DNA from: a virus
Strand: one strand, 5' to 3'
DNA: 64,000 bases
Virus record (IMG/VR): IMGVR_UViG_3300046820_001050
Location: 1 to 64,000 of that record
Of the stretch, positions 27,682 through 35,748 are shown piece by piece. The notes beneath the pieces are model-generated. The model was not told the DNA's origin and ran no database searches. It worked only from the letters and a program-made list of their open reading frames with translations. A program made the position numbers and the translations under genes. The first letter of the stretch is position 1, and each line of letters opens with the position of its first letter.

Positions 27682-28319
27682 TTTACAGGCACCACCAAAA
27701 TCTTTTGCTTCTTGCAAGATTTTAGGTTTGACTCTATTGCAGACTTCTCTACCTTATCTACTGTCAAAGACCATCGAACCTTAACAGATACCCATGTTGT
27801 TAGATACTCACAGGTATATGCTTTATTGGTAGGTAGCCACTCTGCTGGATCACGATCAGATTTAGATCTATTAGATCCCCCAGTTACCGCAATTAGGTGT
27901 CGTGGATCCGTTTGGTCATTAGCATACATCTCACGCTTTTCTGCAGTCCATGATGATGCGCCTGAATCCCAGGATTCTGCAAGTGGAACAAAATGATCTA
28001 CATCCAACTTTCCTGCTTCTGTAACTACAACATTATCGTAAATACTTAGCCATTCGCCACCCTTGATTACGCAACCTTTTTCAATGGTTGGTTTCTTTAC
28101 GGCTTCGGATATAATGACTGCCTTGCGAGAGTCACATCCATTACCTGCTCCAGTCCAGTGCTTAAACTTTGTGCGTACATATCCTGTGCGTGATTCATCT
28201 GCAACCTTAAGAGTATTAAGTGCTGTGATCTGATCCCTATAAACAACTGGTCCTGCTGCTTGGGCTGTTCCCCCAATAAGTGCAACACTGATGATTGCAG
28301 ATGTTAACATTTTTTTCAT
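27678..28319 (-). CDS. secreted HNH nuclease (DUF1524-like)
   Basis: 213 aa; ATG 28319 follows GGGGGAGAAAAT. A Sec signal peptide (MKKMLTSAIISVALIGGTAQA) precedes a domain with DVDHFVPLAESWDSG, YANDQTDPRHLIAV and SNRSKSDRDPAEWLP, the signature of secreted actinobacterial HNH (DUF1524) nucleases. Conserved Cys pairs (GNGCDSR, YTCEYL, KSCKK) suit an extracellular location. It could degrade DNA outside the cell or in the envelope; its role for the phage is unknown. Confidence 0.85.
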   Translation of the reverse strand: MKKMLTSAIISVALIGGTAQAAGPVVYRDQITALNTLKVADESRTGYVRTKFKHWTGAGNGCDSRKAVIISEAVKKPTIEKGCVIKGGEWLSIYDNVVVTEAGKLDVDHFVPLAESWDSGASSWTAEKREMYANDQTDPRHLIAVTGGSNRSKSDRDPAEWLPTNKAYTCEYLTTWVSVKVRWSLTVDKVEKSAIESNLKSCKKQKILVVPVK

Positions 28320-28522
28320 TATTTTCTCCCCCATTGGATATAGTTCCATCCACGCTCATGTGCGTAGTATAGAATAAAGTTAATTGTATTTGTTAGTACC
28401 GTGACTTGCAGCGCCTGCACTTCTTCTCCAGTGATCCACAAAGCAGAAACAAATGTGGTTATTAGTGCAAACACTCTCCACGTTAAGGACTTAATTAGTG
28501 ATCTTGACTTAGAAACTATCAT
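28319..28522 (-). CDS. DUF2061-like membrane protein
   Basis: 67 aa; the start at ATG 28522 overlaps the previous stop (ATGA). SLIKSLTWRVFALITTFVSA, ITGE and YYAHERGWNYIQWG match DUF2061, a two-segment inner-membrane family of unknown function. A second copy is encoded at 30784-31002. Confidence 0.8.
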   Translation of the reverse strand: MIVSKSRSLIKSLTWRVFALITTFVSALWITGEEVQALQVTVLTNTINFILYYAHERGWNYIQWGRK

Positions 28523-28794
28523 GGCAGCAGTTCTGGCCCTGGTCCTGTTTGAATTTTTGCACGAGTACCCTGCCAATAAATCTTTCCGTCGCAGGCAATG
28601 TTCATCTTTTGATCACCATTGGCAATACTTGATTCTCCGTACACATAACCATGAATTTCAATATGGCTTGCAAGCGTTTCCTCGCCATCAACTATTACAC
28701 GCCAATGCAAATCTCCATCGCCAACCTTAGTGTTGTATCTTACTTGTATATGTTGATTTGGTTTAAAGAACCACTTCTTAAACTTATCTATCAT
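28519..28794 (-). CDS. hypothetical 91-aa protein
   Basis: Basic N-terminus (MIDKFKKWFFKPNQH) and a beta-rich body (LHWRVIVDGEETLASHIEIHG). Overlaps both neighbours by 4 bases. Reads like a small single-domain beta protein; unknown. Confidence 0.65.
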   Translation of the reverse strand: MIDKFKKWFFKPNQHIQVRYNTKVGDGDLHWRVIVDGEETLASHIEIHGYVYGESSIANGDQKMNIACDGKIYWQGTRAKIQTGPGPELLP

Positions 28795-29552
28795 ATACCC
28801 ATTTCCTTACGCTTTTGCGTAGCAGAAATAGCATGAATCTCTGCCCCCAAATCTACTTGCTCAATCTTATATCCAACATCACGACCATAAACAATGTTGG
28901 TAATGTTTGGCAGTCTTAGTACTAATGCACCATCCATAAACTCATCCTTGGCAATATATTCTTTTACCTGATCAAACTTAAGGGGATCCTTTTCGCTTGT
29001 GTTGTATGTGTTGCGTACACCAAGTAGTACCTGATCAGTTCTCTTTCCAGCCTCTTTGTAAAGGGCATGGTGGCCTTCGTGCCATGGCTGGTAACGACCA
29101 AGCATCAGGGTTGTAGGTGCAGACCAATCATGCAATCCAAACTTTTCAATTATGTGAGATGACTTTGCTTCTGCATCCAAGTTGTGACTAATAAAAGATA
29201 CATCAAAATCTGTTGGTCGTTCAAACATTTTGTTGGTATCTTCAAATCGTCCTTCCGCTAAAGTGTCCATGAATACAAGTACATCTGGCTTACCAAATGC
29301 TGCACGAGTTATTTCAGTTGGGCATACAAAATCAACTATGACGGGAGCAACGCCCTGCTTGGCAATAATTCTAGCCATGTCTCCCATACGTCTTGCCTGC
29401 TCGATTCTATCTTCAGGGCTAAAGCCTAAGTCTGAGTTTACTGTTGCACGAACCTCATCTGCATTAAGATGAATGGCATTAATCCGTTCCTTTAGTGCCT
29501 TTGCTAGTTCTGTTTTTCCAGAACCTGGCAATCCTATAATCTGAATTATCAT
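28791..29552 (-). CDS. APS-kinase-like / nucleotidylyltransferase bifunctional protein
   Basis: 253 aa. Residues 1 to about 140 resemble adenylylsulfate kinase (Walker A GLPGSGKT at residues 7-14, LNADEVRATVNSDLGFSPEDR), which phosphorylates APS to PAPS. Residues about 150-253 resemble a nucleotidylyltransferase (GRYQPWHEGHHAL with the GH signature, and ISATQKRKEM). Its target nucleotide or NMN-like substrate is unclear. The same domain pair is known from other phages. It could supply PAPS to the sulfotransferase-like protein at 10131-10730, or take part in nucleotide or NAD metabolism. Confidence 0.8.
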   Translation of the reverse strand: MIIQIIGLPGSGKTELAKALKERINAIHLNADEVRATVNSDLGFSPEDRIEQARRMGDMARIIAKQGVAPVIVDFVCPTEITRAAFGKPDVLVFMDTLAEGRFEDTNKMFERPTDFDVSFISHNLDAEAKSSHIIEKFGLHDWSAPTTLMLGRYQPWHEGHHALYKEAGKRTDQVLLGVRNTYNTSEKDPLKFDQVKEYIAKDEFMDGALVLRLPNITNIVYGRDVGYKIEQVDLGAEIHAISATQKRKEMGI

Positions 29553-29806
29553 TAGTATGATTCTCCCTTTGCCCTATTCTCAACAAGTTTTTCTCGCTCA
29601 TCTGTTACTGTTATTGCAAACTTCATCATCTTGCTGTACCCTGATGGATTTGACATAATCCTGTTATAGTGATGACCACAAAACATAAGGTCACCATTTA
29701 GTCCAGTAACCTGAACCAAGGCTTCTGCAGCACAAGAATCACACCTATCTGTAGCCTTTAGAACCCACTCTTTTACCTCTTCTGCAGTATTAATCATAGT
29801 CTTCAT
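29552..29806 (-). CDS. DUF7455-like zinc-finger protein
   Basis: 84 aa. DRCDSCAAEALVQV followed by FCGHHYNRI is the Cys/Cys...Cys/His pattern of a small actinobacterial family (DUF7455-type). It overlaps the APS-kinase gene by one base. AGGAG lies 6 nt before the ATG. Function unknown; typically single-copy in hosts. Confidence 0.75.
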   Translation of the reverse strand: MKTMINTAEEVKEWVLKATDRCDSCAAEALVQVTGLNGDLMFCGHHYNRIMSNPSGYSKMMKFAITVTDEREKLVENRAKGESY

Positions 29807-29880
29807 AGTATACTCCTAATTATTAGTTTTTGTAATATATATAAATTATACACCAATACAACTACACTGTCAACATTGAA

Positions 29881-30495
29881 CTACACATAGGCTAGTCTTG
29901 ATGCTTCTTCAGCAATTGTAAATGTCATCCTAGATCTTTCATCTGCCTCTATCTCATGATAATCTTCGTATATCATTCCGTTATTATAGTATCTATAATA
30001 AGTTCTTCTAAAATGAAAATTACAATAAAAAATACTTTTTGAAATGTTGTTCCAATCTTCTATAAAAGTAAAAGTTACTTTTCCAACAGGAATTTTGATA
30101 GGCTTAACCTTTATCGTTGCCTCAGCAGTACAACCAGTACTTGGGTTAAAAGAATTAATTAGTGAGCACTTGTGACCAAGTGTTTCTGTAGTCGTTACAT
30201 TTTTTGCAAAGGTCTCTTTTACTCTTTCTCGTTCATCTATTATGAACTGTTGTACTTCTTTCCAAGTTCTGCCAGGATTTAGATACCCTTCTCGTGTCAT
30301 ATATATTTCATAGTGGTAATGATAGTCACATAAAAATTTTTTACCATGCGTTCCCTCTATGTAAACAAAAGCAGGAGCAGTACAGGATACATTGCAGTTG
30401 TCTTTAGCGTTGAAATCTTTTAATACTGATGGTGAGAAAATCATTTTTGCATCAAACGCTTGACAAATTTGTTCTTCTGGTATTTTTGTTATCAT
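29881..30495 (-). CDS. tandem zinc-finger-like protein, 204 aa
   Basis: Two similar halves. In the first, NVSCTAPAFVYIEG is followed by FLCDYHYHYE; in the second, STGCTAEATIKVK is followed by FYCNFHFRRT. Both resemble the DUF7455-type pattern (C...A...V, then C-x-x-H) of the neighbouring gene. Looks like an internal duplication of that domain. Function unknown. Confidence 0.65.
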   Translation of the reverse strand: MITKIPEEQICQAFDAKMIFSPSVLKDFNAKDNCNVSCTAPAFVYIEGTHGKKFLCDYHYHYEIYMTREGYLNPGRTWKEVQQFIIDERERVKETFAKNVTTTETLGHKCSLINSFNPSTGCTAEATIKVKPIKIPVGKVTFTFIEDWNNISKSIFYCNFHFRRTYYRYYNNGMIYEDYHEIEADERSRMTFTIAEEASRLAYV

Positions 30496-30677
30496 TTTTT
30501 TCTGTTGTCAGTAGAATAAAATCCACTACCGTTAAACACTGCTCCTACATTAGAGTATACACGAACCAGCGGTAGAGTGCAAAACTCACACTCATACCCT
30601 GGATCGGCATCTTTTATACTACGAACTTTAGTATAGTCTTTATTGCATGACTCACATATATATTCGTAGGCTGGCAT
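30492..30677 (-). CDS. FmdB-family zinc ribbon protein
   Basis: 61 aa starting MPAYEYICESCNKDY, with YECEFC as the second Cys pair and a short tail. Matches the FmdB regulatory zinc-ribbon family; its role here is unknown. Coupled to the next gene (ATGA). Confidence 0.8.
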   Translation of the reverse strand: MPAYEYICESCNKDYTKVRSIKDADPGYECEFCTLPLVRVYSNVGAVFNGSGFYSTDNRKK

Positions 30678-30784
30678 TACTTCTTTTTCTTTTCTTTTAC
30701 TGTCCAGATAGGGGCATTAAGTTTGTCCCCGCCCCATTCATAACCAAGTAGTCTTACTACCGCTCTAATTATTTTAATACGCAT
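30677..30784 (-). CDS. basic 35-aa peptide
   Basis: Starts MRIKIIRAVVRLLGYEWGG and ends VKEKKKK. Both junctions are coupled (TAATG upstream, overlap downstream). Possibly an amphipathic membrane-binding peptide. Unknown. Confidence 0.5.
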   Translation of the reverse strand: MRIKIIRAVVRLLGYEWGGDKLNAPIWTVKEKKKK

Positions 30785-31002
30785 TACTTGATACCTTTCC
30801 CGAACTTTGCCCAAACTCTTTCATGCAAGAAATATCCAAGTGCTTCCCAAGCAATATATCCAAGGGCACCAAGAGTCGCATACTCATACTCAACCTGACC
30901 AGTTAAAGCATATGTAACTATTGCAATAATTCCAGCAACACCAATAAGATGAAATGTTTCCCAACTTAATGTCTTAAGCAGTGTTCTTTTAGTTGATTCC
31001 AT
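30784..31002 (-). CDS. DUF2061-like membrane protein, second copy
   Basis: 72 aa. MESTKRTLLKTLSWETFHLIG opens the domain and LHERVWAKFGKG closes it, as in DUF2061. Two hydrophobic segments. It directly follows the endolysin gene (stop-start within 1 bp), so it may help lysis. Confidence 0.75.
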   Translation of the reverse strand: MESTKRTLLKTLSWETFHLIGVAGIIAIVTYALTGQVEYEYATLGALGYIAWEALGYFLHERVWAKFGKGIK

Positions 31003-31641
31003 TTATGCTACCTGATTTGACTTTCCGCCACCTGATGACTTCTTGGCTGCTGGCTTTGCAGCAGCCTTCTTTGGTGCAGGTGTTGATGTTGTTGCAGATG
31101 CTACAACCTTGTTTAGTAGTGGAGCATTCTCTTCACCAGCATACACTGGACGACCCCAACCAACAACAGCGTTAACCAACTTCTTTTTATTATTCTTTAC
31201 ATAACCACGAGTCTTCTCAACGCACATTCCTCCATTGCGCTGATCTCCCTTTGCAGTTCCCGAAGTATTTCCTTCAATAACCTGAATTGTTCCATCTCCA
31301 TTGTTCTTAATGCAAAGACCAACATGCGAAATACGATTTACACCGTCTTCTGGAAAATCAAAATAGATCCAGTCTCCTGGAGTTGGATCATCGTTACGAG
31401 CATCTGACCAACGCTCAGCCTTCTTGAACCATTCTGCTGCTGCAACTGTTGATGCAGTCTTTGGGAATGACTTTACTCCCGCAGTAAATGCTGACCAAGA
31501 AACAAATGACTGGCACCATGGTTGGAAGTTTACCTTGATCCATGCACCGTACTTTGTTTCGTTATCCTTTGGGCCTTCAATTGTGCCCACTTCCTTCTTT
31601 GCAACCTCAATGATTGCTTCTAGACTACCTTTTGCTGCCAT
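31003..31641 (-). CDS. CHAP-domain endolysin
   Basis: 212-aa peptidoglycan hydrolase. The CHAP catalytic Cys lies in QPWCQSFVSW (residue about 43) and the His in ISHVGLCI, with GDWIYFDF between. It should cleave cell-wall peptide or amide bonds at lysis. The C-terminal Pro/Ala/Lys-rich region ends KKSSGGGKSNQVA, nearly the same tail as the holin-like protein at 22911-23207. ATG 31641 follows AGGAGG and a consensus promoter (TTGACA/TATAAT at 31689-31661). Confidence 0.9.
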   Translation of the reverse strand: MAAKGSLEAIIEVAKKEVGTIEGPKDNETKYGAWIKVNFQPWCQSFVSWSAFTAGVKSFPKTASTVAAAEWFKKAERWSDARNDDPTPGDWIYFDFPEDGVNRISHVGLCIKNNGDGTIQVIEGNTSGTAKGDQRNGGMCVEKTRGYVKNNKKKLVNAVVGWGRPVYAGEENAPLLNKVVASATTSTPAPKKAAAKPAAKKSSGGGKSNQVA

Positions 31642-31660
31642 TGTATTTCCTCCTATATTC

Positions 31661-31689
31661 ATTATATCATTATTCATTCTTTGTGTCAA
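31661..31689 (-). promoter_or_regulatory. consensus endolysin promoter
   Basis: On the minus strand TTGACA (plus 31684-31689), 17 bp, TATAAT (plus 31661-31666). The ATG is 19 nt further with AGGAGG, so the lysin mRNA is leadered. Confidence 0.75.
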
Positions 31690-32587
31690 CTAGACCCAAA
31701 AGACCCTGTGCCCACCTGTAGTGATAGTAATAGCCATGGTGACTATCTCTTTTATTAAGTAATGTTTTCATTTTATAAGCATCTTCAATAAAAAAATCTC
31801 TACTTTCTAAAATAATTTCAGTCATAGTTGGTAAAGTTACAAAATTTTTAAAGACATTTAATGACTTATAATTATCGTGATCAGGTTCTGACCAGGTTGA
31901 CCAGACAAGTTTTATATTGTTAGAGATGCAATATTCTTCAAACAACTTTACCAAAATTATAAATGGCGGTATCATAGATCTTTGATCTTCTATTGTTTGC
32001 CTTGTTCTTTTTGTTCCATCTTTTTCTATAACATCATTCTTAGCCCAAAACGGAGTATACAGAACATGTCTGTATCGTTCAAAATCTTTTTCATCATCAA
32101 ACCATCTAAATTTTCTTCCAATATTTGGCAACAGCATATAAATTTTATCTGGTTTTCCGTATTTATTAATATACTCTATTACGTTTGGTATGATGGCTTC
32201 GTGTCCCCAACCAGCCCTTGATAAATTAAAAAATCCAGACAACTTTGTTTTTTTAGAAAGTTCTGTATAAATAATATGTGACCAAGCAGCATCTATGTTA
32301 CCACCGACACCTTCTCCCTCTGAGCAACCAGTGAACAAAACATGTTCTCCGTCATGACTTTCTATAAATTCGTCAGACCTAAAACCCATGGAGTTAAAGT
32401 AGTATCTTACATCATTATCATTCTCAAACCCAGAATACATTTTTTCTCCGCTGACCTGAAACTCTTCTTCTGGCAATCTATGCTGTGTGTCCATCTTATT
32501 AAAAAATGTTGCATGATTGTTCCACTCATCCTTTACTGGCTTCATCAAATAGTCAGTTACGTCTTTTTGCATAAAATATTTTCTCAT
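31670..32587 (-). CDS. SGNH/GDSL-like hydrolase, paralogue
   Basis: 305 aa. Block I FTGCSEGEGVGG (Ser nucleophile after GC), GFFNLSRAGWGHE as block II-like Gly, KIYMLLPN as block III, and a late D-S-H-H pair (RDSHHGYYYH) as the catalytic Asp/His. Very similar to the next gene and more distantly to 17274-18287. Expected to hydrolyse esters such as O-acetyl groups; target unknown. Confidence 0.65.
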   Translation of the reverse strand: MRKYFMQKDVTDYLMKPVKDEWNNHATFFNKMDTQHRLPEEEFQVSGEKMYSGFENDNDVRYYFNSMGFRSDEFIESHDGEHVLFTGCSEGEGVGGNIDAAWSHIIYTELSKKTKLSGFFNLSRAGWGHEAIIPNVIEYINKYGKPDKIYMLLPNIGRKFRWFDDEKDFERYRHVLYTPFWAKNDVIEKDGTKRTRQTIEDQRSMIPPFIILVKLFEEYCISNNIKLVWSTWSEPDHDNYKSLNVFKNFVTLPTMTEIILESRDFFIEDAYKMKTLLNKRDSHHGYYYHYRWAQGLLGLVDTKNE

Positions 32588-32638
32588 ACACTAGCCTATA
32601 TTTTTAATTATAGACATTCCTTTCTTTTATTCATTATA

Positions 32639-33532
32639 TCATGCTTTGTCTTTGTGGTAAGTTTGATCTAAAAATCTTTTTGACCAAATGTGGTGGTATA
32701 GATACCCATGATGTCCGTCTCTTTTTTTAAGTAAATACTTTTTCTTTGATTCATCATTTGTTACAAAGGTTTTGCTTTCTAAAAAAACATCCCCGTCGTC
32801 TGGAAGTGTAATAAAACTATTAAACACATTTAAATTTTTATAGTTTTTCCCATCTTCTTGTGACCATGTTGCCCATCGCAAGTCTATGCTATTGGATATA
32901 CAATACTCTTCAAATAGTTTTACCAAAATTATAAATGATGGAATCATATTCCTTTGATGCTCTATGGTCTGTCTTTTTCTATTTTCTCCATTGAGTTCTT
33001 TTAAGTCTTTTTTTGACCAGTGTGGCGTTAGTTGTATATGTCGATATTTTTCTAAGTTTTCTGACTGCCCAACATACTCAAATATTCTTGAAAGATTTGG
33101 CAACAGCATGTAAATCTTATCTGGTTTGCCATACATATTAATATATTGAATAATGTTTGCTATTATTATTTCATTTCCCCATCCGCCTCTTGAGAGATTA
33201 AAGAATCCAGATAGTTTTTCTGTTTTACAAAGTTCTGTGTAAACCATATGTGGCCAGGAAAATTCTAAATTACCACCAAAGCCTTCTGTCTCTGAGCAAC
33301 CAGCAAATAGAACGTGTGTACGTTTGTGTGTTTTTGTAAACTCATCTGAGCGAAAGCCTAAAGAGTTAAAGGAATAACGTACGCTATCGTCTCCTTCAAA
33401 TTCTGGCAATATTGTTTCACCGTTGATTAAAAACTCTTCCTCTTTTGATCTTTTAAAATCATCTATTTCATTAAAGAACAGTGCCTTCATGTTTACAGAT
33501 TTTGCAATTTTTTTCATTAAATATTCTTGCAT
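32639..33532 (-). CDS. SGNH/GDSL-like hydrolase, paralogue
   Basis: 297 aa, close paralogue of 31670-32587: GCSETEGFGG, NLSRGGWGNE, YMLLPNLSR and KRDGHHGYLYHH occupy the same positions. Tandem duplication. It lies immediately downstream of the carbamoyltransferase gene (4-bp gap), suggesting action on the same substrate. Confidence 0.65.
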   Translation of the reverse strand: MQEYLMKKIAKSVNMKALFFNEIDDFKRSKEEEFLINGETILPEFEGDDSVRYSFNSLGFRSDEFTKTHKRTHVLFAGCSETEGFGGNLEFSWPHMVYTELCKTEKLSGFFNLSRGGWGNEIIIANIIQYINMYGKPDKIYMLLPNLSRIFEYVGQSENLEKYRHIQLTPHWSKKDLKELNGENRKRQTIEHQRNMIPSFIILVKLFEEYCISNSIDLRWATWSQEDGKNYKNLNVFNSFITLPDDGDVFLESKTFVTNDESKKKYLLKKRDGHHGYLYHHIWSKRFLDQTYHKDKA

Positions 33533-33535
33533 ACG

Positions 33536-34969
33536 CTACCCTATAATTTTTGTATTATAGGTATCCTCCCAAGCAACAATATCTATCTCATCATTTAAAA
33601 GTGGTTGTCCTTTAATGTTTAGGCTTGTATTTAATAAAACTGGAACACCAGTTTCAAGATAAAATTTATTTAAAACCCTGTATAGTCCACGATGCTGTTC
33701 TCTATTTACAGTTTGCACTCTTGATGTTCCGTCAGCATGAACCACAGAAGGTATCTTTTCTGGCTGTAGGCATTTAACTGTATACTGCATGTAGGGGCTT
33801 GTAAAGTCCATATCAAACCACTTAGATGCACACTCCTCCATAACTACTGGAGCAAACGGTCTAAACAACTCTCTTTGTTTAATTAAATTAACTTTGTCTT
33901 TAATATTGGGATCTCTTGGATCAGCAAGAATACTTCTATTTCCCAATGCTCTTGGACCGTACTCTGCTCTACCTGCTGCTACTGCTACTATTCCATCCTT
34001 TAATATACCCTCCACAATTTGCTGAACTGGATACTCTCCACCAAGGTCATAACCAAGATATGGGGTCTTCCAGTTAAGGTGCTTTCCGTATAGTGCTGCA
34101 GCAGCCCCTAAAGAACTGCCAGCATCTCCAGGGTTTGGCATAATCCAAATCATATCAAAGATGTTCCATAGCGTCGTGTTTGCTGAAGAATTAAGAGCAC
34201 ACCCACCCATAAACACTAAGTTATTTTTGCCAGTTAAATCTTTAGCCATTTTCATAAACTCTGCAAGCCTTAGTTCATAAACATATTGTACTGCTGCCGC
34301 TATGTCAAACTTATCCTGCTCTGTGATTGGTTCATTCCAGTCAATGATGCCTTTATGAAAATTGTATTTTTGCATATCATGTCTAAGAAAGTAGTTAGAT
34401 ACTTTGGCTGAATACCTTTCTGGATTTCCATAGGCTGCCATTCCCATCATAATGTACTCTTCTTGGTTAGGCATTAAGCCTATTAATTGAGTAAATGCTG
34501 AGTAAAATAGCCCAAAAGATACTGGATAGTTTTTTTTGTACTTTAACCTTATCTTTTCACCTTCACCAACCCAAATTGTAGATGTATTAAATTCACCAAT
34601 TGCATCTAATACCACGATACAAGCATCATTAAATGCGCTTGTGTAGTATCCTGCTGCAGCATGAGAATAGTGATGACCAAAGTTTTTTCTTGGAAGATCA
34701 TCTAATTCTGTACCTTCAAACCATGGAGTACCTCCACCAAAACCACCCCTAGTCTTTACTCTAAGTTTTTTAAGCAAAGGCTTTTCATAGTATGCAATTT
34801 GGTCTGGATATCCGTACTGAAGAGCATCTTTAATAAGTTCTCTGTTTGTAAACCAGTCATTTTTTTGCTTACTATATCTTTCTGCATGCCCTGCAAAAAG
34901 TATCTCACCATTTTTTATTAGGGATACTGAAGCATCATGGGTGGTTTCATTTATACCAAGAATTATCAT
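33536..34969 (-). CDS. carbamoyltransferase (NodU/CmcH-type)
   Basis: 477 aa. The Kae1-like N-terminal domain begins MIILGINETTHDASVSLI and has NFGHHYSHAAAGYY (metal-binding His) and VVLDAIGEFNTS; the C-terminal YrdC-like part has EYGPRALGNRSILADPR, FRPFAPVV and VLLNTSLNIKGQPL. Such enzymes transfer carbamoyl from carbamoyl phosphate to a hydroxyl on a sugar or antibiotic. It is somewhat shorter than many family members (about 530-600 aa). Coupled by 4 bases to the upstream oxygenase gene. Confidence 0.88.
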   Translation of the reverse strand: MIILGINETTHDASVSLIKNGEILFAGHAERYSKQKNDWFTNRELIKDALQYGYPDQIAYYEKPLLKKLRVKTRGGFGGGTPWFEGTELDDLPRKNFGHHYSHAAAGYYTSAFNDACIVVLDAIGEFNTSTIWVGEGEKIRLKYKKNYPVSFGLFYSAFTQLIGLMPNQEEYIMMGMAAYGNPERYSAKVSNYFLRHDMQKYNFHKGIIDWNEPITEQDKFDIAAAVQYVYELRLAEFMKMAKDLTGKNNLVFMGGCALNSSANTTLWNIFDMIWIMPNPGDAGSSLGAAAALYGKHLNWKTPYLGYDLGGEYPVQQIVEGILKDGIVAVAAGRAEYGPRALGNRSILADPRDPNIKDKVNLIKQRELFRPFAPVVMEECASKWFDMDFTSPYMQYTVKCLQPEKIPSVVHADGTSRVQTVNREQHRGLYRVLNKFYLETGVPVLLNTSLNIKGQPLLNDEIDIVAWEDTYNTKIIG

Positions 34970-35637
34970 TCTGCACCATACGACTCTCTTTTTTCATCAA
35001 ATTTTATATTATGATACCAGTTTGGTAGAGCATATCTTGGTCCTTTTGTAACTGGGTGAACCTCATGAACATATAGGAAGTTGGATGGAAAAAATAAAAT
35101 GCTGCCAGCCTTTGGTTTTATCTTAATTCCAGAGTGCTTAAACTCTATCTCTCCACCCTCATAGTCATCATTTAAATAAAGCAAAACGGAAAGCACACGA
35201 CTGCTAACCCCTTGATCTTGATGTGCTGGCAGGTATCCACTTTCCTGATACTTTAATATATGCATTTTTGATTCTCTAGATTTAATATTTTTTTCTGCAA
35301 ATGGATATAGTTCAGTAGAATAGTGGCTAAGTGTTTTTTCTAGTGCTCCAAAAAGTTGATCGGATATACTTTTTTGCTCTTCATAATAAGGATCTTTTAA
35401 GTCAATATTCTCAACTTGTGGTATAAACTTTTGCAAACAAAACATTAGTTCATTTTTACCCTTGCCAAAAGTTCTAGGGATCCAAGGCTTAACACATGTA
35501 TCTTTGTAATTTTCTGATACACACTTACTATCTAATTCTTCTATTTGCTTAATTAAAAAATCTGGATTTTCTATTACATTTGTATAGTATACCAACCCTA
35601 GGTCAAGCACCTCACAGTTAAAATCTGGCATGTCCAT
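34966..35637 (-). CDS. 2OG-Fe(II) oxygenase, prolyl-4-hydroxylase-like
   Basis: 223 aa with LPAHQDQG (His and Asp ligands), LYVHEVH (distal His), KGPRYALPNW (Arg) and YLNDDYEGGEIEF. It is longer at the N-terminus than the rightward copies and lacks their IGNSxxNI motif. It directly precedes and overlaps the carbamoyltransferase gene; hydroxylation followed by carbamoylation is a plausible order. ATG after AGAAGGGA. Confidence 0.88.
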   Translation of the reverse strand: MDMPDFNCEVLDLGLVYYTNVIENPDFLIKQIEELDSKCVSENYKDTCVKPWIPRTFGKGKNELMFCLQKFIPQVENIDLKDPYYEEQKSISDQLFGALEKTLSHYSTELYPFAEKNIKSRESKMHILKYQESGYLPAHQDQGVSSRVLSVLLYLNDDYEGGEIEFKHSGIKIKPKAGSILFFPSNFLYVHEVHPVTKGPRYALPNWYHNIKFDEKRESYGAE

Positions 35638-35649
35638 GTCCCTTCTTAA

Positions 35650-35736
35650 CTAGTAGATAAAGTTATTATCTCTAGGATTTTTTCTAATTTTTCTTTTAAT
35701 AAAATAATATCTTATAGTTCTGATTATTTTTTTCAT
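35650..35736 (-). CDS. basic 28-aa peptide
   Basis: A frame starting at ATG 35736 after GTGGGAGAAAAT encodes MKKIIRTIRYYFIKRKIRK followed by a polar tail: highly basic, possibly amphipathic. Small basic peptides like this occur between genes in related phages. Unknown. Confidence 0.45.
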   Translation of the reverse strand: MKKIIRTIRYYFIKRKIRKNPRDNNFIY

Positions 35737-35748
35737 AATTTTCTCCCA

